Both the position numbers and the translations under genes were made by a program. A stretch of DNA of 64,000 nucleotides from Verrucomicrobiota bacterium. GTDB taxonomy: Bacteria > Verrucomicrobiota > Verrucomicrobiia > Opitutales > UBA953. The notes under the pieces were generated by a model that worked only from the letters and a program-made list of their open reading frames with translations, was not told the origin of the DNA and did no database searches. Below, one piece after another: positions 12,391 through 22,584 of the stretch. Position 1 is the stretch's first letter. Each line of letters opens with the position of its first letter. The DNA lies in contig JAURFU010000003.1 in the NCBI GenBank assembly GCA_030834165.1, forward strand, positions 20,860 through 84,859. Direction: 5' to 3'.

Positions 12391-14235
12391 CTACTCGACG
12401 CGCTCGAGGATCACGCGGCGGAGGTCCATGACCGCCGCCTTGGCCTTCTTGACGGGTCGTACGGTGAGCGTGTTCTCGCCGGCGACGAGCGTCAGCTTGC
12501 CGATTTCGCGCGGGACGAAGCGCTGGAAGTGACCGGTCTCTTCGACGGTGAATTCGCACGAGCCCTGCTGGGTGTCGAGGGCGACGACGGAGCCGCCGTT
12601 GCCCTTGCCGCAGCCCTGCAGGACCGTCACGCGATAGGTGCCGGCTTTCGGGGCTTGGAAAGTCCATGAGGCGGTGTCCTCGGCGTTGACCCAGAAGCCG
12701 AGGGTGTCCTTGTGCGGAGGTTCCTCATACTTGAGCTTGGCGCCCTTGACGCGGGCGTCGCGGGCTTCGAGGAAGATCAGCGCGTTGGGGCCTTCCGTGG
12801 CGCGGGCGTCCATCGCCTTGCGCCAGTCGGCGAGCAGGGGGCGCATCGCCTCGGAGGTCGGCAGGGCCGCGAGCCGGGTCGCATCGGTCTTCACGAAGCA
12901 TTCCTCCCAGGCGGCTCGGTCGAACTCCGGATTCGGCCGCGCAGGCTCCGCGCCGACGCTCCGGCGCCAGGCTTCGAGCTTGCCGCGCAGCGCCGCGACG
13001 CGCGCGGGTTCGGCGGCGGCGAGGTCGGTCGTCTCGCTCGGATCCTTGGCGAGGTCGAAGAGCTCGAGGCGGCCGTCTTCATAATGCTCGATGAGCTTCC
13101 AGTCGCCTTCGCGCGCCACGCCGCCGGGCCGGCCGCCTTGGTTCATGTAGTGGGGCTGATGCCAGAAGAGGGCGCGCGGCTTGGCGTCGGCCGCCGGCTG
13201 GCTGTCGAAGAGCAGGGGCGACAGGTCCTTGAAGTCGAGGGTCGGCGGCGCCGGGACCTTGGCCAGCGCGCAGATCGTGGGGACGAGGTCGCCCAGCACG
13301 ACGGGCTCCGCGATCACGCGGGAGGCGAGGCGTCCGGGGTAGCGGATGATGAGGGGCGTGCGGATCCCGCCTTCGTAGAGGTAGCCTTTGCCGGCGCGGG
13401 AAGGAGCATTGTAGGTCGCGGGGCTTTCCTTGAGCTCCGAGATGTGCACGCCACCGTTGTCGGAGGCGAAGACCACCAGCGTGTTCCCCGTCAGGCCGTG
13501 GTCGTCGAGCGCCTTCAGCACGCGTCCGCAGGCGACGTCGAGCGATTCGACGAGCGCGGCGTAGGTCGGGTGGAAGGACTGGGCGTTCGCCGCGATGCCC
13601 TTGGCCGGCGCGGCCAGGGGGATGTGCGGATTATCGAAGGCGAGGTAGAGCAGGAAAGGCTTGGCCTTGTTCTTCGCGATGAACTTCACGGCGAAGTCGG
13701 CCTGGCCGAGCTCCCCCTTGCCGCCCTGCGGCGACTCCGCTCCGGGGTTGGCGCGGCCGGGGAAGTATTCGTCGAAGCCATGGTCGGTGGGCTGATGTCC
13801 CTTGCCCCCGAGATGCCATTTGCCGACGGCGGCGGCGACGTAGCCCTTGGGCTTGAGCAGTTCGGCGAGCGTAGGCGCGCCGGCGGGGAGGTGCAGGTTG
13901 ATCGGCGCGCTGAGCAGCCGATGGGAGGAGCGGTCGGTGCGACCGGTGAGGAAGGTCGTGATCTTCAGGCGGGCCGGGCTCTGGCCCGTCATGAGGGCCG
14001 CGCGCGAGGGCGAGCACACCGAGGCGGCCGCGTAGGCCTGCGTGAAGCGGGCGCCGTCGGCGGCGAGCTTGTCCAGGTGCGGCGTCCGTTGGTCCTTGCG
14101 GCCGAAGCAGCCAAGGTCGTTGATGCCGAGGTCGTCGGCGAACAGGATCACGATGTTGGGGGGCGTCTCCTGCGCGCCCAGGGGGGCGAAGCAGGCAAGC
14201 ACGGCGAGGAAGAGACCGAGGAGGGTGCGGGGCAT
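12391..14235 (-). CDS. Sulfatase (arylsulfatase family) with C-terminal accessory domain
   Basis: PNIVILFADDLGINDLGCFG, CSPSRAALMTG formylglycine motif, GKWHLGG; signal peptide. Confidence 0.92.
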   Translation of the reverse strand: MPRTLLGLFLAVLACFAPLGAQETPPNIVILFADDLGINDLGCFGRKDQRTPHLDKLAADGARFTQAYAAASVCSPSRAALMTGQSPARLKITTFLTGRTDRSSHRLLSAPINLHLPAGAPTLAELLKPKGYVAAAVGKWHLGGKGHQPTDHGFDEYFPGRANPGAESPQGGKGELGQADFAVKFIAKNKAKPFLLYLAFDNPHIPLAAPAKGIAANAQSFHPTYAALVESLDVACGRVLKALDDHGLTGNTLVVFASDNGGVHISELKESPATYNAPSRAGKGYLYEGGIRTPLIIRYPGRLASRVIAEPVVLGDLVPTICALAKVPAPPTLDFKDLSPLLFDSQPAADAKPRALFWHQPHYMNQGGRPGGVAREGDWKLIEHYEDGRLELFDLAKDPSETTDLAAAEPARVAALRGKLEAWRRSVGAEPARPNPEFDRAAWEECFVKTDATRLAALPTSEAMRPLLADWRKAMDARATEGPNALIFLEARDARVKGAKLKYEEPPHKDTLGFWVNAEDTASWTFQAPKAGTYRVTVLQGCGKGNGGSVVALDTQQGSCEFTVEETGHFQRFVPREIGKLTLVAGENTLTVRPVKKAKAAVMDLRRVILERVE

Positions 14236-14294
14236 GCCTTGGTTTTAACATCCGGCCGGGTTGTGCAAAGGGCAAAACCGACTTCGGTGCCCTC

Positions 14295-14708
14295 ATGGAG
14301 CCTTGTTTGCTCGATCTCGGACTGGCTTGTGTCGACGCCGCCATGGCCGCGGTGTCCTGGCTGATCCTGCTCTGCACGTATCCGGATTTCGCCCGCTGGC
14401 AGGCCGCGGATTTCGCCCGGCATCATGAAGACTATACCCGCAAGGTCGGTCGGGTCGTCGGCCCTTTGCTGCTCCTTCAGCTGGGCGGGCATCTCTGGCT
14501 GGCTATCGCCGGGCAAACCTGGCCGGCGCTCGCCGTGGTGCTGGCGTGTTGGGCCCTGACGGCCCTCTGGTCCGTCCCTTGCCATCGTCGCCTCCAGCGC
14601 GAGGGGCCGGCTTCACCGGCGCTCGGCAGCCTGATCCGCTCGCATGCCTGGCGCACGGCCCTCTGGACGCTTCTGGCTATGGATTCCATTCGGCGGGCGG
14701 CGGGTTGA
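14295..14708 (+). CDS. Hypothetical membrane protein
   Basis: 137 aa ORF with several hydrophobic segments. Confidence 0.5.
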   Translation: MEPCLLDLGLACVDAAMAAVSWLILLCTYPDFARWQAADFARHHEDYTRKVGRVVGPLLLLQLGGHLWLAIAGQTWPALAVVLACWALTALWSVPCHRRLQREGPASPALGSLIRSHAWRTALWTLLAMDSIRRAAG

Positions 14709-14740
14709 CATCGTGCGCGGGCCGATGATGCTCGAGGCTG

Positions 14741-16015
14741 ATGAGAACAGGCGAACCGCATCCCGACCGCAACGCCTCGCGCTTCTCCGCCCTCCGTCGC
14801 TTCTTCGGTTTCGTCGGTCCGGGTTTCCTCGTCTCGGTCGGGTACATGGATCCCGGCAACTGGGCCACCGACCTCGCCGGCGGCTCGCAATACGGCTATG
14901 CGCTCCTCTGGGTGATCCTGCTGTCGAACCTGATGGCCATCCTGTTCCAGCACCTCTGCGTGCGCCTGAACGTCGCGACCGGACTGGACCTCGCGCAGGC
15001 CTGCCGGGAGCGCTATTCCCCGCTGGTCGGCAAGTTCCTCTGGGTCGCCGCCCAGCTCGGCATCGTGGCGATGGACCTCGCCGAGCTGCTTGGTTCGGCC
15101 ATCGCGCTGCAGATCCTCTTCGGCATCCCGTTGTTCTTCGGCGCGATCATCACCGCGCTCGACGTGCTGGTGCTGCTCGCCCTCACGCGCCTGGGCTTCC
15201 GCTGGCTCGAAGCGCTCGTCGGCGTGCTGGTCCTGACCATCGCGGCCTGCATCGGCGTCGAACTCCTGCTGGCCAAGCCCGTCGTCGCCGAGCTCGTCAA
15301 AGGCTTCATCCCCACGACCGACGTCCTGACCCGTCCGGGCATGCTCTTCGTGGCGCTCGGCATCATCGGCGCGACGGTCATGCCGCATAACCTCTACCTG
15401 CACTCGTCGATCGTCGGCTCCCGCGATTTCGGGAAGAGCGAGGAGGAACGTCGCGAGGCCATGCGCTTCGCCACGTGGGACTCGACGCTGGCGCTCAGCC
15501 TGGCCTTCTTCGTCAACGCGGGCCTGTTGGTGCTCAGCGCCGCGGCCTTCCACGGCCGTCCGGAGGCCGTGACCGACATCCGTGAGGCGCATCGCCTGCT
15601 GGACGGCGTCCTCGGCGCCACTTTCGCCGGTACGCTCTTCGCCGTCGCGCTCCTTGCTTCCGGCCAGAACGCGACCATCACCGGCACCATGGCCGGGCAG
15701 ATCGTCCTGGAGGGTTTCCTGAAGATCAAGACGGCCGGCTGGATCGTCCGCGTGGCCACCCGTCTCGCCGCGCTGGCCCCCGCCTTGCTGGTCATCGGCC
15801 TGGCCGGGGAGGGCAGGGTGGAGTCGCTGCTGCTCTGGAGTCAGGTCATCCTGAGTCTCCAGCTGGGCTTCGCCTGCTGGCCGCTCGTACGCATGAGCGG
15901 CGACTCCCGGCTGATGGGTGATTTCGTCGCCCCTCGTTGGATCCTTATTCTAGGATGGATCGCCACCGCCATGGTGGTCAGCGCCAGTTTGTGGTTCGTG
16001 GTCGGAGCCTTTTAA
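14741..16015 (+). CDS. mntH: Nramp-family divalent metal transporter (MntH-like)
   Basis: MDPGNWATDLAGGSQYGY (DPGN) and MPHNLYLHSS (MPH) Nramp motifs. Confidence 0.92.
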   Translation: MRTGEPHPDRNASRFSALRRFFGFVGPGFLVSVGYMDPGNWATDLAGGSQYGYALLWVILLSNLMAILFQHLCVRLNVATGLDLAQACRERYSPLVGKFLWVAAQLGIVAMDLAELLGSAIALQILFGIPLFFGAIITALDVLVLLALTRLGFRWLEALVGVLVLTIAACIGVELLLAKPVVAELVKGFIPTTDVLTRPGMLFVALGIIGATVMPHNLYLHSSIVGSRDFGKSEEERREAMRFATWDSTLALSLAFFVNAGLLVLSAAAFHGRPEAVTDIREAHRLLDGVLGATFAGTLFAVALLASGQNATITGTMAGQIVLEGFLKIKTAGWIVRVATRLAALAPALLVIGLAGEGRVESLLLWSQVILSLQLGFACWPLVRMSGDSRLMGDFVAPRWILILGWIATAMVVSASLWFVVGAF

Positions 16016-16032
16016 GGCTAGAGTATCTTTGT

Positions 16033-16066
16033 CACAAGTAACTGTTTGTAAGTTACTTGTGTTTTT
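16033..16066 (+). terminator. Rho-independent terminator of the Nramp gene
   Basis: Perfect 11-bp inverted repeat CACAAGTAACT-GTTTGTA-AGTTACTTGTG followed by TTTTT. Confidence 0.7.
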
Positions 16067-16075
16067 ATAACTAAG

Positions 16076-16128
16076 AAGATGAACAGGCTCGACCTAAAAC
16101 ATTTTATCATTACTAAACTTATCATCTT
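16076..16128 (+). promoter_or_regulatory. AT-rich putative operator/promoter region upstream of porin
   Basis: TTATCAT direct repeats at 16104-16110 and 16119-16125 (15-bp period) and AAGATGA...TCATCTT inverted repeat. Confidence 0.4.
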
Positions 16129-16136
16129 AAAGTAAG

Positions 16137-17531
16137 ATGCGCCACCCTTTCTCCAACGTGCTGCCCCGAGCTCTGCTCGGTTTAAGCGTGTTTGGGTCGG
16201 TAGCACAGGGGGCGACCTTCTATCGGGAGGCGCTCAGCTATAGCAGCGGGCGCGATCCGGATCCGCCCAAGTACGTGGGGGCCGCCGGCTCGAGTTCGTG
16301 GGAAGCGCTCCATGATGTCAAGTGGCTCGACGTCGGTCTCGATTACCGTTTCCGCTACGAGTACCGCGACGACGACATCCGACGCTCTCGCGATGGTATC
16401 GATGAACCGCTCCTGCACCGCACCCGGCTCTACTTGGGTGTCCGTGATCTCGTCGATCCGCTCCGCTTCGCCGTCGAGCTCCAGGACGCGCATCGTTACA
16501 ACAGCGCGTATGCGTTGGATAATCGTGACGTGAACGAACTGGAGTTCATCCGCCTCTACGCCGAGCTCCGCTTCCAGGACCTGCTGCCGGCCGACTCCTT
16601 GGGTAATGCCCGCCCGGTCTCCTTGCGCTTCGGCAACCATAACTTCGAGTTCCTGGATCGGCGCCTGATCGGCAACAATCAGTGGCGGAACACGGCCAAC
16701 GCCTTCCGCGGCTGGCATGGCATCCTCGGCCAGGAGTCCAACGATTGGCAGCTCGACCTGCTTTCCGTGCAGCCGCTCGACCGTCTGCTGTACGATCCGG
16801 ACCGCCCCGCCGACGGCAAGCGGCTCTGGGCGGCCATCGGCCATTGGCGCGGGTGGTCCGACGTGGTCACCCTCGAGCCTTTCTATCTCCGCCTGGATGA
16901 GCGGAACCTTCCCGACGGCGGCCGGGTCGTGCACTCGCCTGGTCTCCGCGCCTACGGTCTCTTCGGCAAGTCGGGCTTCGACTTCGACGCCTCCGGCCTC
17001 ACGCAGTTCGGTCACAACGGCGTCCGGGACGTCGCCGCTTGGGCCGCCAACGCCGAGATCGGCTATCGTTTCAGTGATGCGTGGAATTCCCGTCTGAGTT
17101 TCTTCTACGGCGCCGCCTCCGGTGACCGGAGCCCGACGGACGGCGAGGATAACCGCTTCGAGCGCTTCTTCGGCTTCGGTCGGCCTTGGTCGGCGAACGA
17201 CTACGTCGTCTTCGAGAACATCCTCGCGCCGAAGGTGCGATACGAGGCGACCGTTTCGCCTACCTTGCGTTTCGACCTCGGCTACAGCTGGTATTCCCTC
17301 GAGAGCGCGACCGATCGTTTCTACAACGCGGCCTACAATCGCGACCCGTCGGGACAGAGCGGCACGAACGTCGGGCATGAATTCGACATCCGTTTCCGCT
17401 GGCAGGTGACCCGTCAGGCCGAGGTTACCGTCGGATACGCTCATTTCGTCGCCGGAGAGTGGACTCGCCGTCTGGTGCGTCCCGGTGATACTGATTTCGC
17501 TTACTTCGAGCTTCTGCTCAAACCTTTCTGA
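16137..17531 (+). CDS. Outer-membrane porin, alginate-export-domain-like
   Basis: Signal peptide, FRYEYRDDD...RTRLYLGVRD, LRFGNHNFEFLDRRLIGNNQWRNTANAFRG motif typical of alginate_exp family, C-terminal F. Confidence 0.8.
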   Translation: MRHPFSNVLPRALLGLSVFGSVAQGATFYREALSYSSGRDPDPPKYVGAAGSSSWEALHDVKWLDVGLDYRFRYEYRDDDIRRSRDGIDEPLLHRTRLYLGVRDLVDPLRFAVELQDAHRYNSAYALDNRDVNELEFIRLYAELRFQDLLPADSLGNARPVSLRFGNHNFEFLDRRLIGNNQWRNTANAFRGWHGILGQESNDWQLDLLSVQPLDRLLYDPDRPADGKRLWAAIGHWRGWSDVVTLEPFYLRLDERNLPDGGRVVHSPGLRAYGLFGKSGFDFDASGLTQFGHNGVRDVAAWAANAEIGYRFSDAWNSRLSFFYGAASGDRSPTDGEDNRFERFFGFGRPWSANDYVVFENILAPKVRYEATVSPTLRFDLGYSWYSLESATDRFYNAAYNRDPSGQSGTNVGHEFDIRFRWQVTRQAEVTVGYAHFVAGEWTRRLVRPGDTDFAYFELLLKPF

Positions 17532-17541
17532 CCCTTCGTCC

Positions 17542-18561
17542 ATGCGACCGTCTTCTTTCTTCCTCTCCGGCTGGCTGCTCGTCGCCGCCCTTTTGGCTCC
17601 CGCTTCCGCGCGCGCGGAAGCGGAGTCCCTCCGCGTGGGCTTCTTCCCGAATCTCACCCACGCGCCGGCGCTCGCCGCCCGTCAGCTGGAACGCGAAGGC
17701 AAGGACCCCCATCGGTCCGCGCTGCCGGCCGGGGCGAAGCTGGAGTGGCGTTCATTCAACGCCGGCCCTTCCGCGATGGAGGCCTTGTTGGCCGGCGCCA
17801 TCGATGTCGCGTATGTCGGCGCTTCGCCGGCGCTCAACGCTCACGTCCGCACCAAGGGTGAGGAGATCCGCGTGCTCGCCCCGGTCGCCCAAGGGGGCAA
17901 CGCCCTCGTCGCGCGCAAGGACTCCGGGCTGAGGACGCCGAAGGATTTCATCGGCCGGAACGTGGGTACGCCGCAGCTCGGCAACACGCAGGACATCGAT
18001 GCCCGCACCTGGTTGCGCGCGGGCGGACTCAACGTGCATCTCGGCGGCGGCGACGCCCGCGTGGTGCCGGCGCAGAACGCGGACCTCATGCTCCTCTTCT
18101 CCCGCGGCGAGGTCGACGCGGTCTGGACGGTCGAACCTTGGGTCACGCGCCTGACGAGCGAGTTCGGAGGCGTGATCGTCCATGAGAACAAGGAGGCGTT
18201 GATCACCGTGCTCGTGACCACGCGGACCGCTTTGGCGAAACGCCGGCCGGCGATCGAGGCCTTCGTGCGGTCGCATTACGCGCTCTGCGCCCGTCTCCGG
18301 GCCGAACCCGCCTGCCAGGAGCGTCTCGTGCGGGCCGGACTCGGTTCCGAATTACGCACCACACCGCCGAAGGCGGAACTCATCGGTCCGGCTTTGGCAC
18401 GCATCGACTTCGCCGCGCCAGAAGGATCGGACGCCCGCCGGGCCAGGCTCGGCGTTCTCTTCGCCCGAGCCCTCAAGGACGCTCAGGATTGCCGGCTGCT
18501 GAAAGGCGAGGCACCCGTAGCTCCTTTGCTCGAGTCTTTGGTCGACGACCCTCAGAAATAG
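17542..18561 (+). CDS. ABC transporter substrate-binding protein, nitrate/sulfonate/taurine family
   Basis: LRVGFFPNLTHAPAL, FNAGPSAMEALLAGAIDVAYVGASPALNA typical of SsuA/TauA/NrtA. Confidence 0.87.
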   Translation: MRPSSFFLSGWLLVAALLAPASARAEAESLRVGFFPNLTHAPALAARQLEREGKDPHRSALPAGAKLEWRSFNAGPSAMEALLAGAIDVAYVGASPALNAHVRTKGEEIRVLAPVAQGGNALVARKDSGLRTPKDFIGRNVGTPQLGNTQDIDARTWLRAGGLNVHLGGGDARVVPAQNADLMLLFSRGEVDAVWTVEPWVTRLTSEFGGVIVHENKEALITVLVTTRTALAKRRPAIEAFVRSHYALCARLRAEPACQERLVRAGLGSELRTTPPKAELIGPALARIDFAAPEGSDARRARLGVLFARALKDAQDCRLLKGEAPVAPLLESLVDDPQK

Positions 18562-18649
18562 ACGAAAATGATAGGGTAGGGTTAATCTTTTAAACATAAG
18601 TAAACTTGACAGGATAAGGCTTCCTCGGTCTCCTTCTTTTCTGGAATCC

Positions 18650-19438
18650 ATGGGTCTTCGCTCCGAACCAACCGCCGCCTCCGCGGCCCTCACCCTGCGT
18701 CACGTCACCAAGCGTTTCGACGGGGCTTCCGGCCAGGTCACCGCCTTGGAGGACATCACGCTCGAAGTCCGGGAAGGGGAGTTCCTCGCGATCGTCGGTC
18801 CTTCGGGTTGCGGCAAGTCGACCCTGCTTAGCCTGCTCGCCGGTCTGGAGCATACGAACGAGGGTACGATCAATCTCGGTGACCAGCCGGTCGAGGCCCC
18901 CGGACGCGACCGTCTCGTGATGTTCCAGCAGGATGCACTCTTCCCTTGGCTAAATGTCCTTGAGAACGTCCTCTTCGGCCTGCGCCTCAAGCCCGACCTC
19001 ACCGAGGCCGAACGCATCGAGTCCGCCCGCTACTATCTCAATCTCGTCGGTCTCGGCGACAAGGAGCGGGCCCGTCCGCATGAGCTTTCCGGCGGCATGC
19101 GTCAGCGCGTGGCCCTCGCTCGCTCGCTCGCGCCCAACCCGCGCGTGCTGCTCATGGACGAACCTTTCTCCGCCCTCGACGCGCTCACGCGCGAGCAGCT
19201 CTACGGCGACCTCCAGGGGATCTTCACGAAGCGGAAGAAGACCATCGTCCTCGTGACGCACAACATCCGCGAGGCGGTCTGCCTGGGGGACCGCGTCGTG
19301 CTCTTCTCCCCCAATCCCGGCAAGGTCCAGCAGGTCTTCGACATCGGCCTGCCGCGCCCGCGCCGGCTCAACGACCCGGCCCTCGCCAGCCTCGCCGCAG
19401 AGGTGACCGAGGCGCTCACCTCCCATCCCGCCAAGTAA
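18650..19438 (+). CDS. ABC transporter ATPase, SsuB/TauB/NrtD-like
   Basis: Walker A GPSGCGKST, signature LSGGMRQRVALARSL, Walker B LLMDEPFSALD. Confidence 0.93.
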   Translation: MGLRSEPTAASAALTLRHVTKRFDGASGQVTALEDITLEVREGEFLAIVGPSGCGKSTLLSLLAGLEHTNEGTINLGDQPVEAPGRDRLVMFQQDALFPWLNVLENVLFGLRLKPDLTEAERIESARYYLNLVGLGDKERARPHELSGGMRQRVALARSLAPNPRVLLMDEPFSALDALTREQLYGDLQGIFTKRKKTIVLVTHNIREAVCLGDRVVLFSPNPGKVQQVFDIGLPRPRRLNDPALASLAAEVTEALTSHPAK

Positions 19439-19440
19439 CC

Positions 19441-20217
19441 ATGGCCTCGAAGCTTCCTCGTCCGGTCATCCCGACCCTCGTCGCCATCCTGCTGGTCGGA
19501 GGCTGGGAATGGTATGTCCGCAGCGGCCGCGTCAGCGAAGTCCTCTTCCCCGCGCCGTCGCATGTGCTGCGGTGGTTCTGGGATTCGCTGCTCAGCGGCG
19601 AACTGCTGTCCGCGACCTGGGTGACGATGCGTCGCCTGGTCATCGGCTTCGCCATCGGCGCCGCCCTCGGCGTGCCGCTCGGCGCCCTCTGCGCCCGCGT
19701 GCGCTGGGTCCGTGACACGCTCGGCGTCCTCGCCCTCGGCCTCCAGACCCTGCCTTCCGTCTGCTGGGTGCCGCTCGCGCTCCTCTGGTTCGGCATCCGG
19801 GAGGAGGCCGTCCTCTTCGTCGTCGTGATGGGTACGCTCTGGGCCGTGGTCCTCGCGGTGCAGGAGTCCGTCCTTAACGTCCCCCCGCTTTACCTCCGTG
19901 CCGCCCAGACGATGGGCTCGAAAAGCTGGCACCTCTGGTCCCGCGTCATCTTCCCCGCCGCGCTCCCCGGCGTGCTCAGCGGCATGAAGCAGGGCTGGGC
20001 CTTCGCCTGGCGCTCGCTCATGGCGGCGGAGATCTTCGTCGTCATCGTGACCGGCTTCGGCCTCGGTTCGCTCCTCAACGCCGGCCGTGAACTGCTCCGC
20101 ATGGATCAGGTGATGGGCGTGATGGCCGTGGTGATGCTGGTCGGGCTGCTCGCCGACCTGGTGTTCTTCGCGCCTTTCGAACGCTGGTTGCGTCGCTCCC
20201 GCGGCCTCGAGCGCTGA
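19441..20217 (+). CDS. ABC transporter permease, SsuC/TauC-like
   Basis: BPD_transp_1-like SAYxAWRSLMAAE-type motif (FAWRSLMAAEIFVV), operon context. Confidence 0.9.
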   Translation: MASKLPRPVIPTLVAILLVGGWEWYVRSGRVSEVLFPAPSHVLRWFWDSLLSGELLSATWVTMRRLVIGFAIGAALGVPLGALCARVRWVRDTLGVLALGLQTLPSVCWVPLALLWFGIREEAVLFVVVMGTLWAVVLAVQESVLNVPPLYLRAAQTMGSKSWHLWSRVIFPAALPGVLSGMKQGWAFAWRSLMAAEIFVVIVTGFGLGSLLNAGRELLRMDQVMGVMAVVMLVGLLADLVFFAPFERWLRRSRGLER

Positions 20218-20271
20218 GCCGCCGCCTTTCCTCCTCGCCCTCGGGGCCGGGGACGCCCAACCTGCGGGCAA

Positions 20272-21570
20272 ATGTTTATCGACGAAGCCAAGGTTGTGTT
20301 GAAGTCCGGTGACGGCGGCCACGGCTGCGTCAGCTTCCGTCGCGAGAAATTCATCCCGAAGGGCGGACCTGACGGCGGTAACGGCGGCAAGGGCGGCGAC
20401 GTCATCCTCGTCTGCGACCGTAACGAGGGCGACCTCCAGGCCTATCGCTGGCAGCCGCACCGCCGCGCCCGCAACGGAGCGCCCGGCATGGGCCGCCAGT
20501 GCGCCGGTCCCGACGGCGCCGACCTGATCCTGCCGGTGCCTCCGGGCACGCAGGTCCTCGAAGAGGGCACCCATCGCCTCGTGGCCGAACTCACCGAGCA
20601 CGGCGAACGCGTCGTCCTCCTCGCCGGCGGCAAGGGCGGCCTCGGCAACATGAACTTCAAGAGCTCGGTCAACCAGGCTCCCCGCCGCACGACCCCGGGC
20701 TATCCCGGCGAAGAAGGCAACTTCCGCATCGTGCTCAAGACGATCGCCGACATCGGACTCGTGGGCTACCCCAACGCGGGAAAGTCGACGCTGACGAACC
20801 TCCTCACCGCCGCGCGCCCGAAGATGGCGCCGTATCCGTTCACGACCTTGCACGTCAACGTGGGCGTGATCGATTATCCCGACCGTTTCGACCGCATCGT
20901 GATGGCCGACATCCCGGGCCTCATCGAAGGCGCGCACGAGAACCGCGGCCTCGGCCACCAGTTCCTCCGCCACGTCGAGCGCTGCTCGCTCCTGGTCTTC
21001 ATCATCGACATGGCCGGCAGCGAGAACCGCGAGCCTTGGGACGACCATCGCGTCCTCGAGCGTGAACTGCGCCTCTACTCGCCGGTCCTCGCCGCCAAGC
21101 CGCGCATCATCGTGGCCAACAAGATGGACCTCCCGGCCGCCGCCGCGAAGCTCAAGAAGTTCCAGGAACGCGTGAAGGACCAGGTCATCCCGATCTCCTG
21201 CTACTCGCAGGAAGGCATCCAGGATTTCCGCGACAAGCTCTGGGCCGCGGTCAAAGGCCCGGTCGACCAGCGCCCGAAGGCCCCCGCTCCTTACGTCGAG
21301 CCCACCGTGGCCAAGCGCCTCGCGAAGGTCCATCCGGGCAAGGTCGTCGCTCCCAAGGCTAAGAAGGCCGCTAAGCCTGCCAAGCCCACCGCCAAGAATT
21401 CGAAGAAGGTCGCCCCCAAGGCCAAGCCCGTCGCGAAGAAGGCCGTGAAGGTCGTCGCGAAGAAGGCCGTCAAGCCGGTCGCGAAGAAGCAGCCGGTCAA
21501 GGCCGTGGCCAAGAAGAAGGCCGCCCCGGTGAAGAAGGCGGCCTCGAAGTCGAAGGCGAAGAAGAAGTAA
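20272..21570 (+). CDS. obgE: GTPase Obg/CgtA with Lys/Ala/Pro-rich C-terminal tail
   Basis: MFIDEAKVVLKSGDGGHGCVSFRREKF, GYPNAGKSTL; C-terminus PKAKKAAKPAKPTAKNSKKVAPKAK... Confidence 0.95.
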   Translation: MFIDEAKVVLKSGDGGHGCVSFRREKFIPKGGPDGGNGGKGGDVILVCDRNEGDLQAYRWQPHRRARNGAPGMGRQCAGPDGADLILPVPPGTQVLEEGTHRLVAELTEHGERVVLLAGGKGGLGNMNFKSSVNQAPRRTTPGYPGEEGNFRIVLKTIADIGLVGYPNAGKSTLTNLLTAARPKMAPYPFTTLHVNVGVIDYPDRFDRIVMADIPGLIEGAHENRGLGHQFLRHVERCSLLVFIIDMAGSENREPWDDHRVLERELRLYSPVLAAKPRIIVANKMDLPAAAAKLKKFQERVKDQVIPISCYSQEGIQDFRDKLWAAVKGPVDQRPKAPAPYVEPTVAKRLAKVHPGKVVAPKAKKAAKPAKPTAKNSKKVAPKAKPVAKKAVKVVAKKAVKPVAKKQPVKAVAKKKAAPVKKAASKSKAKKK

Positions 21571-21571
21571 G

Positions 21572-22195
<624 letters not shown>

Positions 22196-22198
22196 GGC

Positions 22199-22516
22199 TT
22201 AGCTGAAGGATTTGCCGCAGCCGCAGGTGCTGGTGGCGTTGGGATTACGGACTTCGAAGCCCTTGCCGTGCAGGCCGTCGTCGAAGTGCACGGTCGATCC
22301 GTCGAGGTAGGCGTGGCTGGTGGGGTCGATGAGGATCTTCATGCCCTGGCTCTCGAACTCGAGGTCGCCTTCCTTGCGGACGTCGAAGGCCATGCCGTAT
22401 TCGAAACCGGAACAGCCGCCGGTCTCCACGAGGACGCGGAGGACGGACTCAGGGTTGGCCTGGGCTTTCTGGAGCACCTTGATCTGCGCGGCGGCGGCTT
22501 CGGTGAGGTTGATCAT
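22199..22516 (-). CDS. HesB/IscA/ErpA-family iron-sulfur cluster assembly protein
   Basis: VETGGCSGFEYGMAFD and NATSTCGCGKSF conserved cysteines. Confidence 0.93.
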   Translation of the reverse strand: MINLTEAAAAQIKVLQKAQANPESVLRVLVETGGCSGFEYGMAFDVRKEGDLEFESQGMKILIDPTSHAYLDGSTVHFDDGLHGKGFEVRNPNATSTCGCGKSFS

Positions 22517-22584
22517 GCCTACAACTTTAGGGGCATTCGGCGGGAGTCAAGGGGCGGCTCAGATCCCTTTCAACCCGGCCCGGT

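Noticed and set aside
12712-14364. 550-aa plus-strand ORF
   Set aside because: Shadow of the sulfatase gene on the other strand.
19201-21333. 710-aa minus-strand ORF
   Set aside because: Antisense to the ABC ATPase/permease and obg genes; composition rich in E/R/G/A/H typical of GC-rich shadow frames.
21400-21560. DNA tandem repeat array
   Set aside because: Periodicity comes from the repeated KK/PA/AK peptide composition; copies are not identical at DNA level.
21290-21570. Obg tail as a frameshift artefact
   Set aside because: The tail stays in the same frame to a stop 1 nt from msrB, keeps the Lys-AAG/Ala-GCC codon style of the genome, and no alternative frame restores a known OCT domain by eye.
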